A stretch of DNA of 64,000 nucleotides from positions 34,300,980 through 34,364,979 of the forward strand of contig JALIGW010000005.1 of assembly GCA_023053685.1 (NCBI GenBank). The letters are read 5' to 3'. The position numbers were made by a program, and so were the translations under genes. Each line of letters opens with the position of its first letter. Position 1 is the stretch's first letter. Source of the stretch: Diadophis punctatus similis. Taxonomy: Eukaryota > Chordata > Lepidosauria > Squamata > Dipsadidae. The notes under the pieces were generated by a model. It had not been told where the DNA came from and searched no databases. It worked only from the letters and a program-made list of their open reading frames with translations. Below are positions 21,412 through 32,481 of this stretch, piece by piece.

Positions 21412-21645
21412 TATTTTATTTTATTTATTTATTTGTCAAACATGTATAGGATAGTAGAAGTTTGTATAAACATAAGTAAAAAGTACCGATAAAAGACGAC
21501 AGTAGGACAGGGACGGTAGGCACAGTGGTGCTCTTACAGACCTCTTAGAAACGGGGAGAGGTCGACTGTAGACAGTCTAAGGTTAACGTTTTTGGGGTTT
21601 GGGGAAGAAACCACAGAGTCAGGTAGTGCATTCCAGGCATTCATC
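21412..21645 (-). mobile_element. LINE family A (L2-like), 3' end, copy A3
   Basis: Minus-strand copy. (TTTA)n at 21,412-21,436 is the tail, then the 3'UTR, then the last about 30 codons of the ORF ending near 21,545. It is 5'-truncated near 21,645. The plus-strand open frame here is antisense to the LINE. Confidence 0.85.
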
Positions 21646-22265
21646 ATTCTTTGCATGCATAGTTACAGGATTGGGATATTTAGTAAGGCTTTGCAGTACT
21701 TCAGAAATACTGTGGAAAAGGTGTTGTGCAATCACACCAAAAAAGGAAGACTTCACCCTCACTTGTCAGTATCTTTTAAGTGATACTGAAAAACAAGGTA
21801 GTAGCTTTTTCTATCTTTCAGCTGCAAACTCCAGCTTCCAGTTTCAAAGACTATTTCGACACTGGAATTCAATGAAGAGGGAGTCACCCAAAAAACCCAT
21901 TGAGTTAGGAAATGCTTGTGATTTTAAAGCCCTTGCTCTTTAGTTGAAGCAATTACAAATTTCTGTAGACACTAAAAATGTTTGTCTCTTAACAAGAATG
22001 TCTAAAATAACCGTAATTAACTTCTGGTGAGAACAGGTTAAATTACTCTGAATCTGCTGAGAGGCAACATGCCAAAGATTTTGAACTATGGAAAGGGAAT
22101 AAAAATAGGCAGGATTAATAGACTTGTCCATGGAGTTTCTTACCCAGAAATAATTTTTGATGAATATTCCTTATAATGCTGAATCAGAGCAATTTCTGGT
22201 GGGGAAATGTGTGGTTTTGTTTTCATTAAAACCTGAATACCAATTCCAAATAGGGGCATTGTACC
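21646..22265. other. Unassigned AT-rich sequence
   Basis: No gene or recognisable repeat seen. Confidence 0.4.
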
Positions 22266-22273
22266 TTTTAGAG

Positions 22274-22748
22274 CCGTGATGGCGAACCTATGGCACACGT
22301 GCCACAGGTGGCACGCGGAGCCATATCTGAGGGCACGGAAGGTGTTGCCCTATGCCAGCTCCAGCACACATGCACGCGCTGGCCAGTTGATTTTCGGCCT
22401 TCCAGAGGGCGGGGGGAGGGCGTTTTCACCCTCCCCAGGCTTCAGGAAAGCCTCCGGAACCTGTGGATGGCGAAAAACGGACCCAATGGGCCTACTGAAA
22501 GTTCGGAAATGAGCTTCCAGTTGGCCCATTTGGCCGTTTTTCACCCTATCCAGGCTTCAGGAAGCTCCTGAAGCCTGGGGATGGTGAAAAACGTGCCTGT
22601 GCGCATGTGCGGGGAGGCAGCATGGATGGTGGTGGTTGTGCGTGCGGGGGGGAGGGCAATGCATTATGGGTGTAGGCACATGCATACAGACTATTGTGCA
22701 TGCGTGCACCCTTTTGGCACCTGAGCAAAAAAAGGTTCGCCATCACTG
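22274..22748. mobile_element. Non-autonomous hAT element, CAGTGATGGCGAACC family, copy 1
   Basis: Ends CCGTGATGGCGAACC (CAG mutated to CCG) and AAGGTTCGCCATCACTG, with a perfect 8-bp duplication TTTTAGAG at 22,266-22,273 and 22,749-22,756. The interior repeats the phrase CCAGGCTTCAGGAAGC / GCCTGGGGATGG several times in direct and inverted form. It includes an NRF1-like TGCGCATGTGC at about 22,600. No transposase is seen. Confidence 0.95.
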
Positions 22749-22804
22749 TTTTAGAGTTTCATTTTCTGTTTCCTCTTGAAACAAAAATGTGTTTCTGTCT
22801 TATT

Positions 22805-23052
22805 GAGGAGCCGAGGTGGCGCAGTGGTTAAAAGCAGCACTGCAACTTACTTCAGCTGACTGCTAGTTCAGCAGTTCAGCTGTTCAAATCTCACTGGCTC
22901 AAGGTTGACTCAGCCTTCCATCCTTCTGAGGTCGGTAAAATGAGGATCCAGATTGTTGGGGGCAATATGCTGAACTCTGTAAACCACTTAGAGAGGGCTG
23001 TAAAGCAGTATGAAGCGATATATAAGTCTAAGTGCTATTGCTATTGCTATTA
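22805..23052 (+). mobile_element. tRNA-derived squamate SINE (S1 family)
   Basis: GCCGAGGTGGCGCAGTGGTTA is the A-box region and AGCTGTTCAAATCTC the B-box region. The body (GGTTGACTCAGCCTTCCATCC, GGGGGCAATATGCTGA, TAAACCACTTAGAGAGGGCT) and a (GCTATT)n tail follow. It is full length. Further copies occur at 33,548-35,628 (split), 38,669-38,900 and 63,410-63,614, all on the minus strand. Confidence 0.9.
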
Positions 23053-23084
23053 TGCAATGGAGGGGTTTTTTGCATTTCAAATTG

Positions 23085-23460
23085 AAATCATATGAAGGAG
23101 GACTGCTTCCATTATATTCTCAGATCCCATCTTGAATGTTGTCCTGTTCTGAGCATGGCATGGAACAGGTGCAAAGAAGCATAATTCAGATCAACAGGGG
23201 ACTGGAGAGAAGTCTTAAGAAGATAAATGAAGGGAAATCAGCATATTTAGAAAAAAAGATGATGGCAGGAGATATTATAGCAATTTTCAAATACTTGAAA
23301 AGGGTTTAAAACGTAAGAAAACTAAGACCTGTTCTCTATGGTCTCAGTAGGTAGGAGATAATATAACAGCCTTATGTTACAGCAAGGAAGATTTTGGCTC
23401 ATATAAGGAAAATTTCCTAGGGGTAAGAGGAATTTAATAGTAGAATCATTTACTTATGGA
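23085..23460 (+). mobile_element. Old CR1/L3-type LINE fragment
   Basis: A diverged plus-strand match to the CR1 RT C-terminus: GAAAAAAAGATGATGGCAGGAGATATTATAGCAATTTTCAAATACTTGAAAAG corresponds to the 'RGDxIAxFxYLKG' region of the intact fragment at 30.3 kb. Frames are broken throughout. Confidence 0.6.
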
Positions 23461-24100
23461 TGGAAAACAAGCAAACCCAGAAAACATCTGGGAAATAAAT
23501 GCTGAAGTTAGCAAAGTAACATTTTACACAGGATTGGCTTCTTTCTATGGATTAACATTCACAGGACAAATACAAATGTTGAACACTACTTTATATAACA
23601 TGTTCGAGTATAATCTCTGCTGTGACTAAAAAATATTAAAATGTCCCCATACTATCTACTGGTATAAAGATAGTCATTTTCTAAGCCTTTTTTTTTTTGG
23701 AGGGGGGCTACAAGTTCCTTATAGGGCTTTTCCAAACAGGGTGAGGTTCCAATAATAGATCAGAGTGAATACTTTGTTGAATACTTGATACTTCAACCAA
23801 ACCTTTATAGTTGAATATTGCTCTACCAACTGCAAAATTTCTACTAAGAAAGGACTCTTTTGTGTGGAAGTATTGAAATTTTATTGTATGCTGGATGCAT
23901 TTCCAAACATTTCTGCTTTGAAGCTATCACTCTGGGAATCAAAACTCATCAAAGGATCATTCTTTTTCTCTCCCACTCTCTCTTGCCAACCACGAATATG
24001 AGGAAAAATAGGAAAAGATAAGAGGGAAAGTAGGTCTTTTGTTGCTGGTTTCCCAGCTCCAAAAGACGCACTTCCCCTCGTGGAACTGTGATTGAAGACC
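23461..24100. other. Unassigned AT-rich sequence
   Basis: No gene or recognisable repeat seen. Confidence 0.4.
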
Positions 24101-24108
24101 CTATATAC

Positions 24109-24515
24109 CAGTGATGGCGAACCTATGGCATGCGTGCCACAGGTGGCATGTGGAGCCATATCTGAGGGCACGTGAGGTGTTGCCCTATGTCAGCTCCAAC
24201 GCGCATGCACACTCTGGCCAGCTGATTTTTGGCCTTCTTTTCGGCTGTTTTTGCTCTCCCCAGGCTTCAGGAAAGCCTCCTGATCCCTGGGGATGGCAAA
24301 AAATGGCCCAACCGGAAGTTCGTTTCCGAAATTCTGGTTGGTCCATTTGGCCATTTTTCGCCTTCCCCAGGCTTCAAGAGTCTGGAGGCTTCAGTGTGGC
24401 CTGTGCGCATGCACGGGCGGGGGGAAGAGGGCATGGGTGTTGGCATGTGTGTGTGCTAGTGCGTGCACGCACACATCCTTTTGGCACCCGAGCCAAAAAA
24501 GGTTCGCCATCACTG
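24109..24515. mobile_element. Non-autonomous hAT element, CAGTGATGGCGAACC family, copy 2
   Basis: Begins CAGTGATGGCGAACCTATGG, ends AAGGTTCGCCATCACTG, with a perfect 8-bp duplication CTATATAC (24,101-24,108; 24,516-24,523). It is 68 bp shorter than copy 1 at 22,274, with the same orientation and the same CCCCAGGCTTC repeats. The TGCGCATGCA motif near 24,404 is kept. Confidence 0.96.
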
Positions 24516-24523
24516 CTATATAC

Positions 24524-25518
24524 TGTATATAACAGAGGCAATATGAATTTAATAAAAAACAACATCAGATACAAATTGTGAAGTGTAATATAAGCTACAG
24601 ATACTTGTTTCATTGCTAACAGATATAATGGTTCAGAATAATTGTAATTTTGTGATACTGATTATGTGATTTATGGAAGAATGTTTGTACAAAAAATGCT
24701 GTCATTGGATAGTTGGGGAAATACATTTTGACTAAGTCTTCCATATTGGCATTTTAAAAACTATTATACAGGTAAGGAAATATGTTAACAAATGTTATGT
24801 GTTTTGTGTCTTCATTATTAATTATTTCTGCTTTATATTATTTTTTCAAAATTTTTAGTTTCTCTCTGATTCCCCTTCTGTTTATTTGATTTTATGAGAT
24901 ATTTAAAAGGGAAGGAGTTAATGTGTAGCTTTCCAAAACATTTGAGAAGCATATGAGATTTCTCCCCCTGCAAATCTTGCCCCGACAAAAGGCTTGAATC
25001 AATCATCCTTTTCATCAATATATTTTGCTGATTGCAACAGCTTGTTCCAATAATTTTAAATAGTCTGCATCACTCTATATGTAAAGTTTTTATTGATATA
25101 CATTTGGAAAAGATTATTTATAGAATTGCAAAGCTGTTTGGACCGGGATGTGGATGTATTTTTAGCATGTACAATCCCCCCATCCACCCCCCCCCCTTTC
25201 TGTTTAGTGGGGGGAAAACAAGAAATATGAGTCCCTGTTTAATTTTCCACCTGATAGAAAAATCACTCCTTTTTTTATTGAGCAAGAGTATCAGAGTAAG
25301 TAACGTTACATAAAAGAACCTTCAAGTGAGGCTTCTATTAATGTGACTCTTCAGGTTACAGATCCCTCATAAATTATTTCAGGATTTTCTTCTTTATTTT
25401 TAGGATTTCAGAATCATGGCTATTCCCATTCTCCTATAATATGTTCCTAGGCATCCATACTGGATCCCTTTTTGAAGTTGATATCATGTATTGATTTTGC
25501 AATCAAAATAGAAGAAAC
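24524..25518. other. Unassigned AT-rich sequence
   Basis: No gene or recognisable repeat. A short C-run lies at about 25,177-25,197. Confidence 0.4.
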
Positions 25519-25520
25519 TA

Positions 25521-26551
25521 CCGTATTTTTCGGAGTATAAGACGCACCTTTTAACCCCCCAAGAGGGTGAAAACTTGGGTGCGTCTTACACACTGAATGT
25601 AGCCCCACCCACCCAGCCACCCCCACCCTTTGGCCTCTGTCTTCCAGCAATTTGCCTGTTTGCAGCAAAGAGAGAAGAGCCTGTAAAGCCAACCAAGTCA
25701 CTAGCAGCTTTCCGATGTACAGCTGATTTGCCACGTGGGAAAATGAAAGTGAAACTGATTTGCAAAGAGGCAAATAGCTGGGAGAGACACACAGATTTTT
25801 ATTTTCTGCTGAACTGGATGGAAGGGTGTAAGTGAATAACTATAAATGTCTGTAGAATGTTCAAATTATTAGATTTATTTTTTAAAGTCTGCTTTATTAT
25901 TGTTCTAGAGCCAGGGGTCTTCAACCTTGGCAATTTTAAGACTTGTGGTCTTCAACTCCCAGAATTCCACAGCCAGCTTTGTTAGCTTTGCTGGCTGTGG
26001 AATTCTGGGAGTTGAAGTCCACAAGTCTTAAAGTTGCCAAGGTTGGAGACCCCTGTAAATCTAGACAACTTAACAAAATAAAGAAGCTTTTTAAAATAAA
26101 TGCTTGCTCTGAAGAGGCCCAGTGCTATTGTATCTTCTTTTAAATAATAGAGAATAATGTATACTTCCAGAAATTTTAATTAATTTGTACAAGTATAGCT
26201 CTGTACAAGTACAAGCTCTGTACAAGTATAGTCTGAAATATAACAGTGTCCTGTTTAGTATTAGAGTTTAGTTACCTTGGAGTAGATCTATTTAAATAAT
26301 TGGGAGGACTTAGTGTGACTACATTTAGGAAAACTTTCTGGCATAATGTACATTTCTCCAATTCTTTGCTATTTCTATGGGTCAGGTACACATGCACAGA
26401 AATACACAGCAAACAGTGTATATCATCTGTGCTGTTTGCTGTTTGCTGTTTGGCAAATTGCTTGGAGGCAGAGGCCTTTTTTCCTTGTTTTCCTCCCCAA
26501 AACTAAGGTGCGTCTTATACTTCGGTGTGTCTTATACTCCGAAAAATATGG
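25521..26551. mobile_element. TA-flanked TIR transposon (CCGTATTTTTCGGAG family), copy 2
   Basis: Begins CCGTATTTTTCGGAGTATA and ends …TATACTCCGAAAAATATGG, with TA on both sides (25,519-25,520; 26,552-26,553). A GGTGCGTCTTA(C/T)A block repeats inside both ends, as in copy 1 at 14,215. The interior is different: AT-rich sequence and one hAT MITE, without the GC-rich hairpin. No transposase is seen. Confidence 0.87.
25912..26055. mobile_element. hAT-type MITE nested in the TIR transposon
   Basis: A 144-bp palindrome CAGGGGTCTTCAACCTTGG…CCAAGGTTGGAGACCCCTG with CTTCAACTCCCAGAATTCC arms around a short AGCCAGCTTTG…CTGGCTG centre. The target duplication is not clear (TCTAGAGC versus TAAATCTA), so it may have moved with the host element or decayed. 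Confidence 0.85.
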
Positions 26552-26553
26552 TA

Positions 26554-27118
26554 GGTAAGGGACAAGTAGGTCCAGTCAAAGGTACTTTTCCCAAGTGCAA
26601 TTTTAAGTAGGATTCAAGTAGTCTTACCTCTTGCAAGTAGGAGATGAAAGGTGAATTACCTTGCTTCAGGCATTCTCCTCCATTGCTCTGGCCACCATTG
26701 CTCCATTGCTCTGGTCAGCCTGTGCACCCACCATTTCTCTTTACCCTCTCAATTAGTGCTGTATTTTCTGAGTTTCTTTCAAAGTCATCAGTTCCTTTTC
26801 CCTATTTTAAAATTAAGTTTCCAGGCAATCTGCCTTCCAACAACAAAGAAGAAAAGTAAACCTATTGCCAGATACAATTTTATTTATGAAAGGAGGGAAG
26901 GCATATTTAAGCAACACTGAAATGGCATTAGAGTAGATATAGCAGCCCTGCTTTCCCTATTAAAATAAGAAGTGTTCTCATTTGCCACCCAGTCATAGTG
27001 TGGTCGGTCTCTTCCTCTCTGAAATGATTTCTGTCCTGGTGTGTCCTTTATATATGTCTAATAACAGCTGCTTCAACCCACGAAAAGTTTATACATTCAT
27101 TTATAATTGATAGCAATC
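26554..27118. other. Unassigned sequence
   Basis: No gene or recognisable repeat seen. Confidence 0.4.
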
Positions 27119-27126
27119 TTCTAATG

Positions 27127-27492
27127 CATGGGGTGTCAAACTTGATTTCATTGAGGGAAGCATCAAGGTTGTGTTTGACCTCAGGGGGACGAGGTGGGCG
27201 TGGTTGGGGTGGGCGTGGTCAGCTTGACATCACTCGTGTCGGGTGTCTGTGAAGGCCCGTGGTGCCTCTGCCAGCGAAAACGTGCTCCCAATCTCCGTTT
27301 TCGGCTGGGACAGCCTCCTGTAGCCCTCTGCCAGTGAAAATGGAATTTGGGAGGGCCATTTTTGCTGGCAGAGGGTGGCAGGAGGCTGTCCCACGGGCTG
27401 ATTCTTCGCTCTTTTCAGTGTGGGCCCGCGGGCCAGATTTAAGCACCACATGGGACGGATCTGGCCCCCAGGCCTTGAGATTGACACCTCTG
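27127..27492. mobile_element. Non-autonomous hAT element (GGGGTGTCAAACTTGATTTC family)
   Basis: Begins CATGGGGTGTCAAAC and ends GATTGACACCTCTG, with flanks TTCTAATG / TTCTAAGG (7 of 8 identical). The interior includes an inverted pair around CCTCTGCCAGCGAAAA / TTTTTGCTGGCAGAGG and CAGCCTCCTG / CAGGAGGCTG. No coding capacity. Confidence 0.9.
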
Positions 27493-27500
27493 TTCTAAGG

Positions 27501-28435
27501 CCTTTGTTCTTGTCACATAGTTTTCTCTTATACACTATCTACATAGAGGATAGGATAAGTGCAACCTAATGGATGAGGCATAAAAACAGATATGAAAACC
27601 ATTTGGTGTGCTTATAATAACTAGTGCAACCACTGTACTAAACAGTGCAGTTGGGTATAGAATTACAATAGACACAACAGAAGCTGAACAGGGATTAGTG
27701 ATGCGGATATTCAGTATTATTTTATGCTGAACACAAGGAGTTGAATAACACTTTAATTAAATAGTGAGGAAATAGCCATGGAAATATAAGTGCATTTTAA
27801 TATTCATTACAAGAGATGCAACCTTGTGTCCTTCAGTTTTTCAAAATAAAATATAAATAATTACATTGATTGTTATATGTGAATTATGCTTTCAGGCATA
27901 ACTGACATGAAAGAGTATATGGAAATCAATATATTTTAAAATATAAATCACAAATATATGAACTCTGCATTTTTAGATACTTCTCTCATAAATCTGAAAT
28001 ACATTTGTTATTCCAGAACCAGCTGATATAAATGCTGTCTACACATTTATAGACAGGCCAGCTCAGAATGACTTTGGCAGTCCTTAGGTCTGCTGAATCT
28101 CTCCAGAAGTTTAGAAACAGCTAAGCTAACCTTTAGCCTTACAGTAGAAGAAGCTGAAATATAAGATTTATCTTCCCTTTCACAGGCCATATATCTGTAT
28201 ATTTCCTCTTCAGGAAGATGCTGATAGCAATCTTTCAACAATCCTTTTATTCTTTCTCCTACATTCTTTCTCTATTCCCCCCACCCCTCAAATTCTGTAC
28301 CCTTCTACACTGCTGAAAATATGAGTGTTTTCTAGATATGATGGGGATCCATTATTTTGTAGAGAATTTAGAGGGATCAAAATAATCTTTTGTAATTATT
28401 ATCCTTTAAAGCTAACATATTTTGTAACTCCCGCC

Positions 28436-28437
<2 letters not shown>
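27501..28437. other. Unassigned AT-rich sequence
   Basis: No gene or recognisable repeat seen. Confidence 0.4.
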
Positions 28438-28466
<29 letters not shown>

Positions 28467-28487
28467 CCTCCCTCTCTCTCCATCTAC
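28438..28487. repeat. (CT)n-type microsatellite
   Basis: CT dinucleotides interrupted by CCCTCCCTCC; about 50 bp. Confidence 0.9.
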
Positions 28488-29424
28488 TTACTTGCCTATT
28501 GAAATTAATCTGAATATAATTTTGTATTGTATTTTATTTATAGAGGGAGATATGGGAGCCCATTGAGACATGAAAATGCAGAAGTTATGTCCCTCCAATT
28601 TCCATCCATTTTCTCATTTTAGTAACTTGTCTACAATGAGCTACCATCTCATTTATGCCCTCTAATTTTTCATTATTTATATCTAAATAATGATAGATAT
28701 TTAATAGATAAATTTATATATTAGATTTATATCTAAATAATGATAGATATTTAATAGATAAATCTATTATCTAAATAATAGATAATTTATATCTATTTTC
28801 CTTTTCAAACATAAATATTTGCTCTGAAATACAGCATATTAATTTTCAGATCCAAAGTCCTTGCTATTTTCCTATAATCTGACATTTGCTATAATTCATT
28901 CACATTCTCAGCAACAACACATTATTTGCCTATAAAAGTACATGCACATTCACATCCCCAACCAGTGTACCTATACCAACTCCACAATAATTTCTCATAT
29001 GTTTATCCATGAAACATATTAAGTAATCAAGAGACATCAATCCTTGTCTTATTCCATTCCTTTATGTTAAAAGATTTGCTAAGTGTTCCATTTGTTCTCA
29101 TACTTTGTCACCAAAACTTGGGGAACTCTACCACTGGCCACAGTATCCAGCCTCTCAAGTGGGAAGAAAGCTTCACAGGAGAAAGTCTACTACAACTGTC
29201 AGGTTTGGAACATCATGCTTCATGTCAAGGAAAGTACATATTAATTAAAAATAATACCTTAGAAAATTAAATGTTACTTTCTCTGTGCAGTTAGAAAGAA
29301 TGCATGCCTGTGGAAATTTCATTAATGACAAAAACTTCTGTAACTGCTAGCATGTTAATGGTAAGATAGAAAAAATTGAATCCATAATAAGCAGGCATCT
29401 TGGAAAAATATGAGTTCAGCTGAA
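28488..29424. other. Unassigned AT-rich sequence with one tandem duplication
   Basis: TTTATATCTAAATAATGATAGATATTTAATAGATAAAT-type sequence is present twice with a period of about 54 bp (about 28,676-28,714 and 28,730-28,768). No gene is seen. Confidence 0.5.
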
Positions 29425-29760
29425 TAATGTGAAAACCTTGGAAAAGACTGCTAAGATTAAGATGCTAAACTTGTCAACCGGAAAGTTCGAGACCCAAGCA
29501 CTGTGTGATGGAGTGAGCTCCTGGTCCTGCCTCAGGTCATGCCAAACTCACAGATCGAAAGTAAGCAAATGCAAGTAGATAAATAGGTACCACTTCAGTG
29601 GGAAGTAACAGTGCTCTTTATACCTTAGCTTATAGTCATGCTGGCCACATGACCATGGAAGTATCTTCGGACAATGCTGCCTATCTTGATTAGAATTAAT
29701 ACTGCCTAGAGTTGATTAAAAATAAAGGCGGGATAAAAATCCCTAAGTCAAGCAGTATAA
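29425..29760 (+). mobile_element. tRNA-derived SINE, second type
   Basis: A B-box-like GGAAAGTTCGAGACCC lies at about 29,480. It is followed by GCAAATGCAAGTAGATAAATAGGTACC, GGGAAGTAACAGTGCTC and CATGCTGGCCACATGACCATGGAAG, a body typical of squamate SINEs. The end is ATAAAGGCGGGATAAAAATCCC, after which no long tail remains. Confidence 0.7.
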
Positions 29761-30250
29761 TCCTCTGTGCAATATCTATTCAAAAAGAATTCTCTATCAA
29801 TCTGTTTGAAATTGCTCTCAGATACATTATTTGTTATTTTGGTAAGTTATTTTGATAAATAGTTAGAATAGAGTTATTTTTCTAATTCAGACAAGTCATT
29901 ATTAGCAGCAATATTTTTTTCTTATCTCTTTTTCTTTTTCCTTCCTTCCTTCTTTCCTTCCTTTTTTTAGAAAGTGACACATCTGGTTCTCAATTCAATT
30001 GTTTTACTAACTGACAGTTATGGGAATTTCATGGCTGATTTTCATAACAAAGAAACTTTTGTTTGGTGTTAACAGATGAGAAACAAAGACATGGGGAATA
30101 GCACAATGAAGGAGCACAGGGTTATTCTTTTTGTTGCCTTTATGTTACTAAAAATAGTCTTCATCTTATAATTACTGATTTTTAAAATTTGCTGAATATT
30201 TATTCCACTGCTTTGAACATCTGAGGTTTCTGTTAACAGTTAAGAACATT
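29761..30250. other. Unassigned AT-rich sequence
   Basis: A pyrimidine patch (CTTCCTTCCTTCTTTCC) at about 29,940; otherwise nothing recognised. Confidence 0.4.
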
Positions 30251-30325
30251 TATTTAGATTTATTATTAGAGTTAGAAGGGACCTTGTAGGTCATCTAGTC
30301 CAACCCCCTGCTCAAGCAGGAGTTC

Positions 30326-30883
30326 CTACACCATTTGAGACAGATGGCAGTCCAGTCTCTCCTTGAAGGTCGCAAGTGTTGGGGCTCTCACAACCTCCGC
30401 TGGCAAGCTGTTCCACTGGTTGATCGCTCTCACTGTCAGAAAGTTTCTCCTCACTTCCAGGTTGAATCTCTCCTTGGTCAGCTTCCATCCGTTATTCCTT
30501 GTTTGGCTTTCTGGTGCCATAGAGAACAGCCTGACCCCCTCCTCTCTGTGGCATCCCCTCAAGTATTGGAACACTGCTATCATGTCACCCCTGGTCCTTC
30601 TCTTCGCCAGACTGTCCAAGCTCAGTTCCTGCAACCGCTCTTTGTATGTTTTATTTTCCAGACCCTTTATCATCCTGGTTGCTCTCCTCTGCACTTTCTC
30701 TAGAGTTTCAATGTCTTTTTTGTAGTGTGGTGACCAAAACTGGATGCTGTACTCTAGGTGTGGTCTGACCAAGGCTTTATAGAGTGGTACTAGTACCTCT
30801 CTGGTCCTTGATTGTAACCCTCTATTTATGCAGCTCAGGACTTCATTGGCCTTTTTGGCTGCTGCTGCACACTGCTGGCTCAT
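30326..30883 (-). pseudogene. CR1 ORF2 C-terminal region (thumb/C-terminal tail of reverse transcriptase)
   Basis: An open 185-codon stretch without internal stops: [37 protein letters not shown], then [58 protein letters not shown], ending …CHLSQMV. These are standard CR1 motifs downstream of the RT catalytic core. The YADD catalytic region is missing because of 5' truncation and the insertion at about 30,908, so this copy is inactive. The lack of stops suggests a relatively recent insertion. Confidence 0.92.
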
Positions 30884-30907
30884 ATTTAGTTGGCTGTCTA
30901 CAAGGAC

Positions 30908-30955
30908 TTAAATTTAATAGACGCTCTTATAGGCCGCCCAATCCCGTGGGACTCA
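30908..30955 (-). mobile_element. Ultra-short SINE/RTE tail insertion inside CR1
   Basis: TTAAATTTAATAG then ACGCTCTTATAGGCCGCCCA…GTGGGACT, about 45 bp, sits in the CR1 between CTACAAGGACT and CAGATCCCTCTCGC. GGACT occurs at both junctions. The core is identical to the insertion at 20,470. Confidence 0.7.
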
Positions 30956-31059
30956 GATCCCTCTCGCAATCGCTGCTATTGAGTGTGGTTTCGCCCAGTT
31001 TGTATGTGTATTTTTGATTCTTCTTACCTAGGTGCAGAATTTTACATATATATAAATTC

Positions 31060-31210
<151 letters not shown>

Positions 31211-31384
31211 TATACTTACCTTGTGTTACACAACTTGGCAAAGGAATTCAAAATATCAGGAGAAGACCTGGAATAGGAAAGTTAAATTTTAGGCAATTAC
31301 TACCCCTTTCCTATCAATGATTACATCATTGCTTAAATATATGAGATTAAGCCCCCCCCCCCTTACAAATTCAGTTTTAGGAAC

Positions 31385-32045
31385 TTGACTTGGTAAGAGA
31401 CAGGCAGTCTTCTAGTCCAACTTTCTGCTCAGGGCTGAAATCCTCAGGACATCCCATACAAATAACTTTCCAATTGTTTGAAAGTCTCCAATGTTGAAGT
31501 ATTCACAACATAAGGAGCTACTTCAGCTACTTCAGCTATTTAATAGCTTTCATGGTCACTCCTTATTTCTTATTTCCTACCTATTGTTCTGCTCTTACCA
31601 TTGGGTAATAAAATTAACATCCACTTCTCTATGATTTCATTTCAAGTATTGGAAGACTGCTATGTGGTCTTCCCTTAGTCTTCTCTTCTTTAGGTAAACA
31701 TGCCCAGTTATTTTATCTGTACATCACAAGATTTAGTCTCAAAACATGTCAACATTGTTTTTCTCTGCACTTTTTCCAGTTCCTTGTCATTCTAAAACTA
31801 GACACAGTATTCCACAGGTTGTCTGCATAAAAGATCAGAATTATCACTTCTCATGATCTATCTCTGTTAATGCAGATCAAGATTGCATTGTTTTGGAAAT
31901 CGTAGGCTCGTGCATAATATATGGTGTATCAGGAACCCCAGAGCTGGGTGCCATTTGTCTTGTGCATCAGCCTTTTTTCACACCTAATGGCAGGACCCTA
32001 CATTCCTCACCATTGAGCTGCATTTTGTCAGAAAAGACCCAGAGT
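31385..32045 (-). mobile_element. Old diverged CR1 LINE
   Basis: A co-linear but badly decayed match to the CR1 at 30.25-31.05 kb: TCTAGTCCAACTTTCTGCTCA, CAATGTTGAAGTATTCACAAC, GTATTGGAAGACTGCTATG, TTTCTCTGCACTTTTTCCAG, TAATGCAGATCAAGATTGCATTG, ATTGAGCTGCATTTTGTCAG. Same strand as its neighbour but much older, so the two are independent insertions. Confidence 0.75.
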
Positions 32046-32255
32046 TCAAATTATGTTCAATAGCCTTTTGTTCACAAATGGCTGGCTGAAAACAGCCATT
32101 AAAATTTCCTACAATGCTTTGGATGCAGCATCACTCATTAACATGATTATTTTAAAACTAATTTTTATGTTTTCTTAAATTTCTATATAATAAAACTATT
32201 ATGTCCAGAATATGCAGCACAGAAGACCTTTAAGTCAAGATTCCAGAATCTAATG

Positions 32256-32481
32256 CAGTGGTTCCCAACTTTTTTTGGCCATGCCCCACCTAAGCATCTC
32301 TAAAATCCTGATGCCTCCCTCCCCATGACATATAATTCTTACTTTTCAAAAAGTGAACTCCTATTCACTTGGAGGAAGCCTAAAAGGCCATTAACTTGGT
32401 TTAAACAAGGTTCCAATTGCCCCCATTAAAAATAAAATTGCCCCCCCCTGTGGGGCGTGGGCCCCACGTTGGGAACCACTG
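32256..32481. mobile_element. hAT-type MITE (CAGTGGTTCCCAAC family)
   Basis: Begins CAGTGGTTCCCAACTTTTT and ends CGTTGGGAACCACTG, 226 bp. The flanks ATCTAATG / ATTAATGG align as an 8-bp duplication with one indel. Ends of this type are widespread among vertebrate hAT elements. Non-coding. Confidence 0.88.

Larger units (their letters stand above)
30255..31047 (-). mobile_element. CR1-type LINE, 3' end
   Basis: A minus-strand CR1. The 3' terminus (TTAGAGTTAGAAGGGACC on the plus strand) is at about 30,255. The coding region runs to about 30,905 and continues beyond a short insertion to about 31,047 (CTATTGAGTGTGGTTTCGCCCAG). It is 5'-truncated there, next to a CA/TA microsatellite. CR1 elements are typical of reptiles and birds and prime at short tandem 3' repeats. 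Confidence 0.92.
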
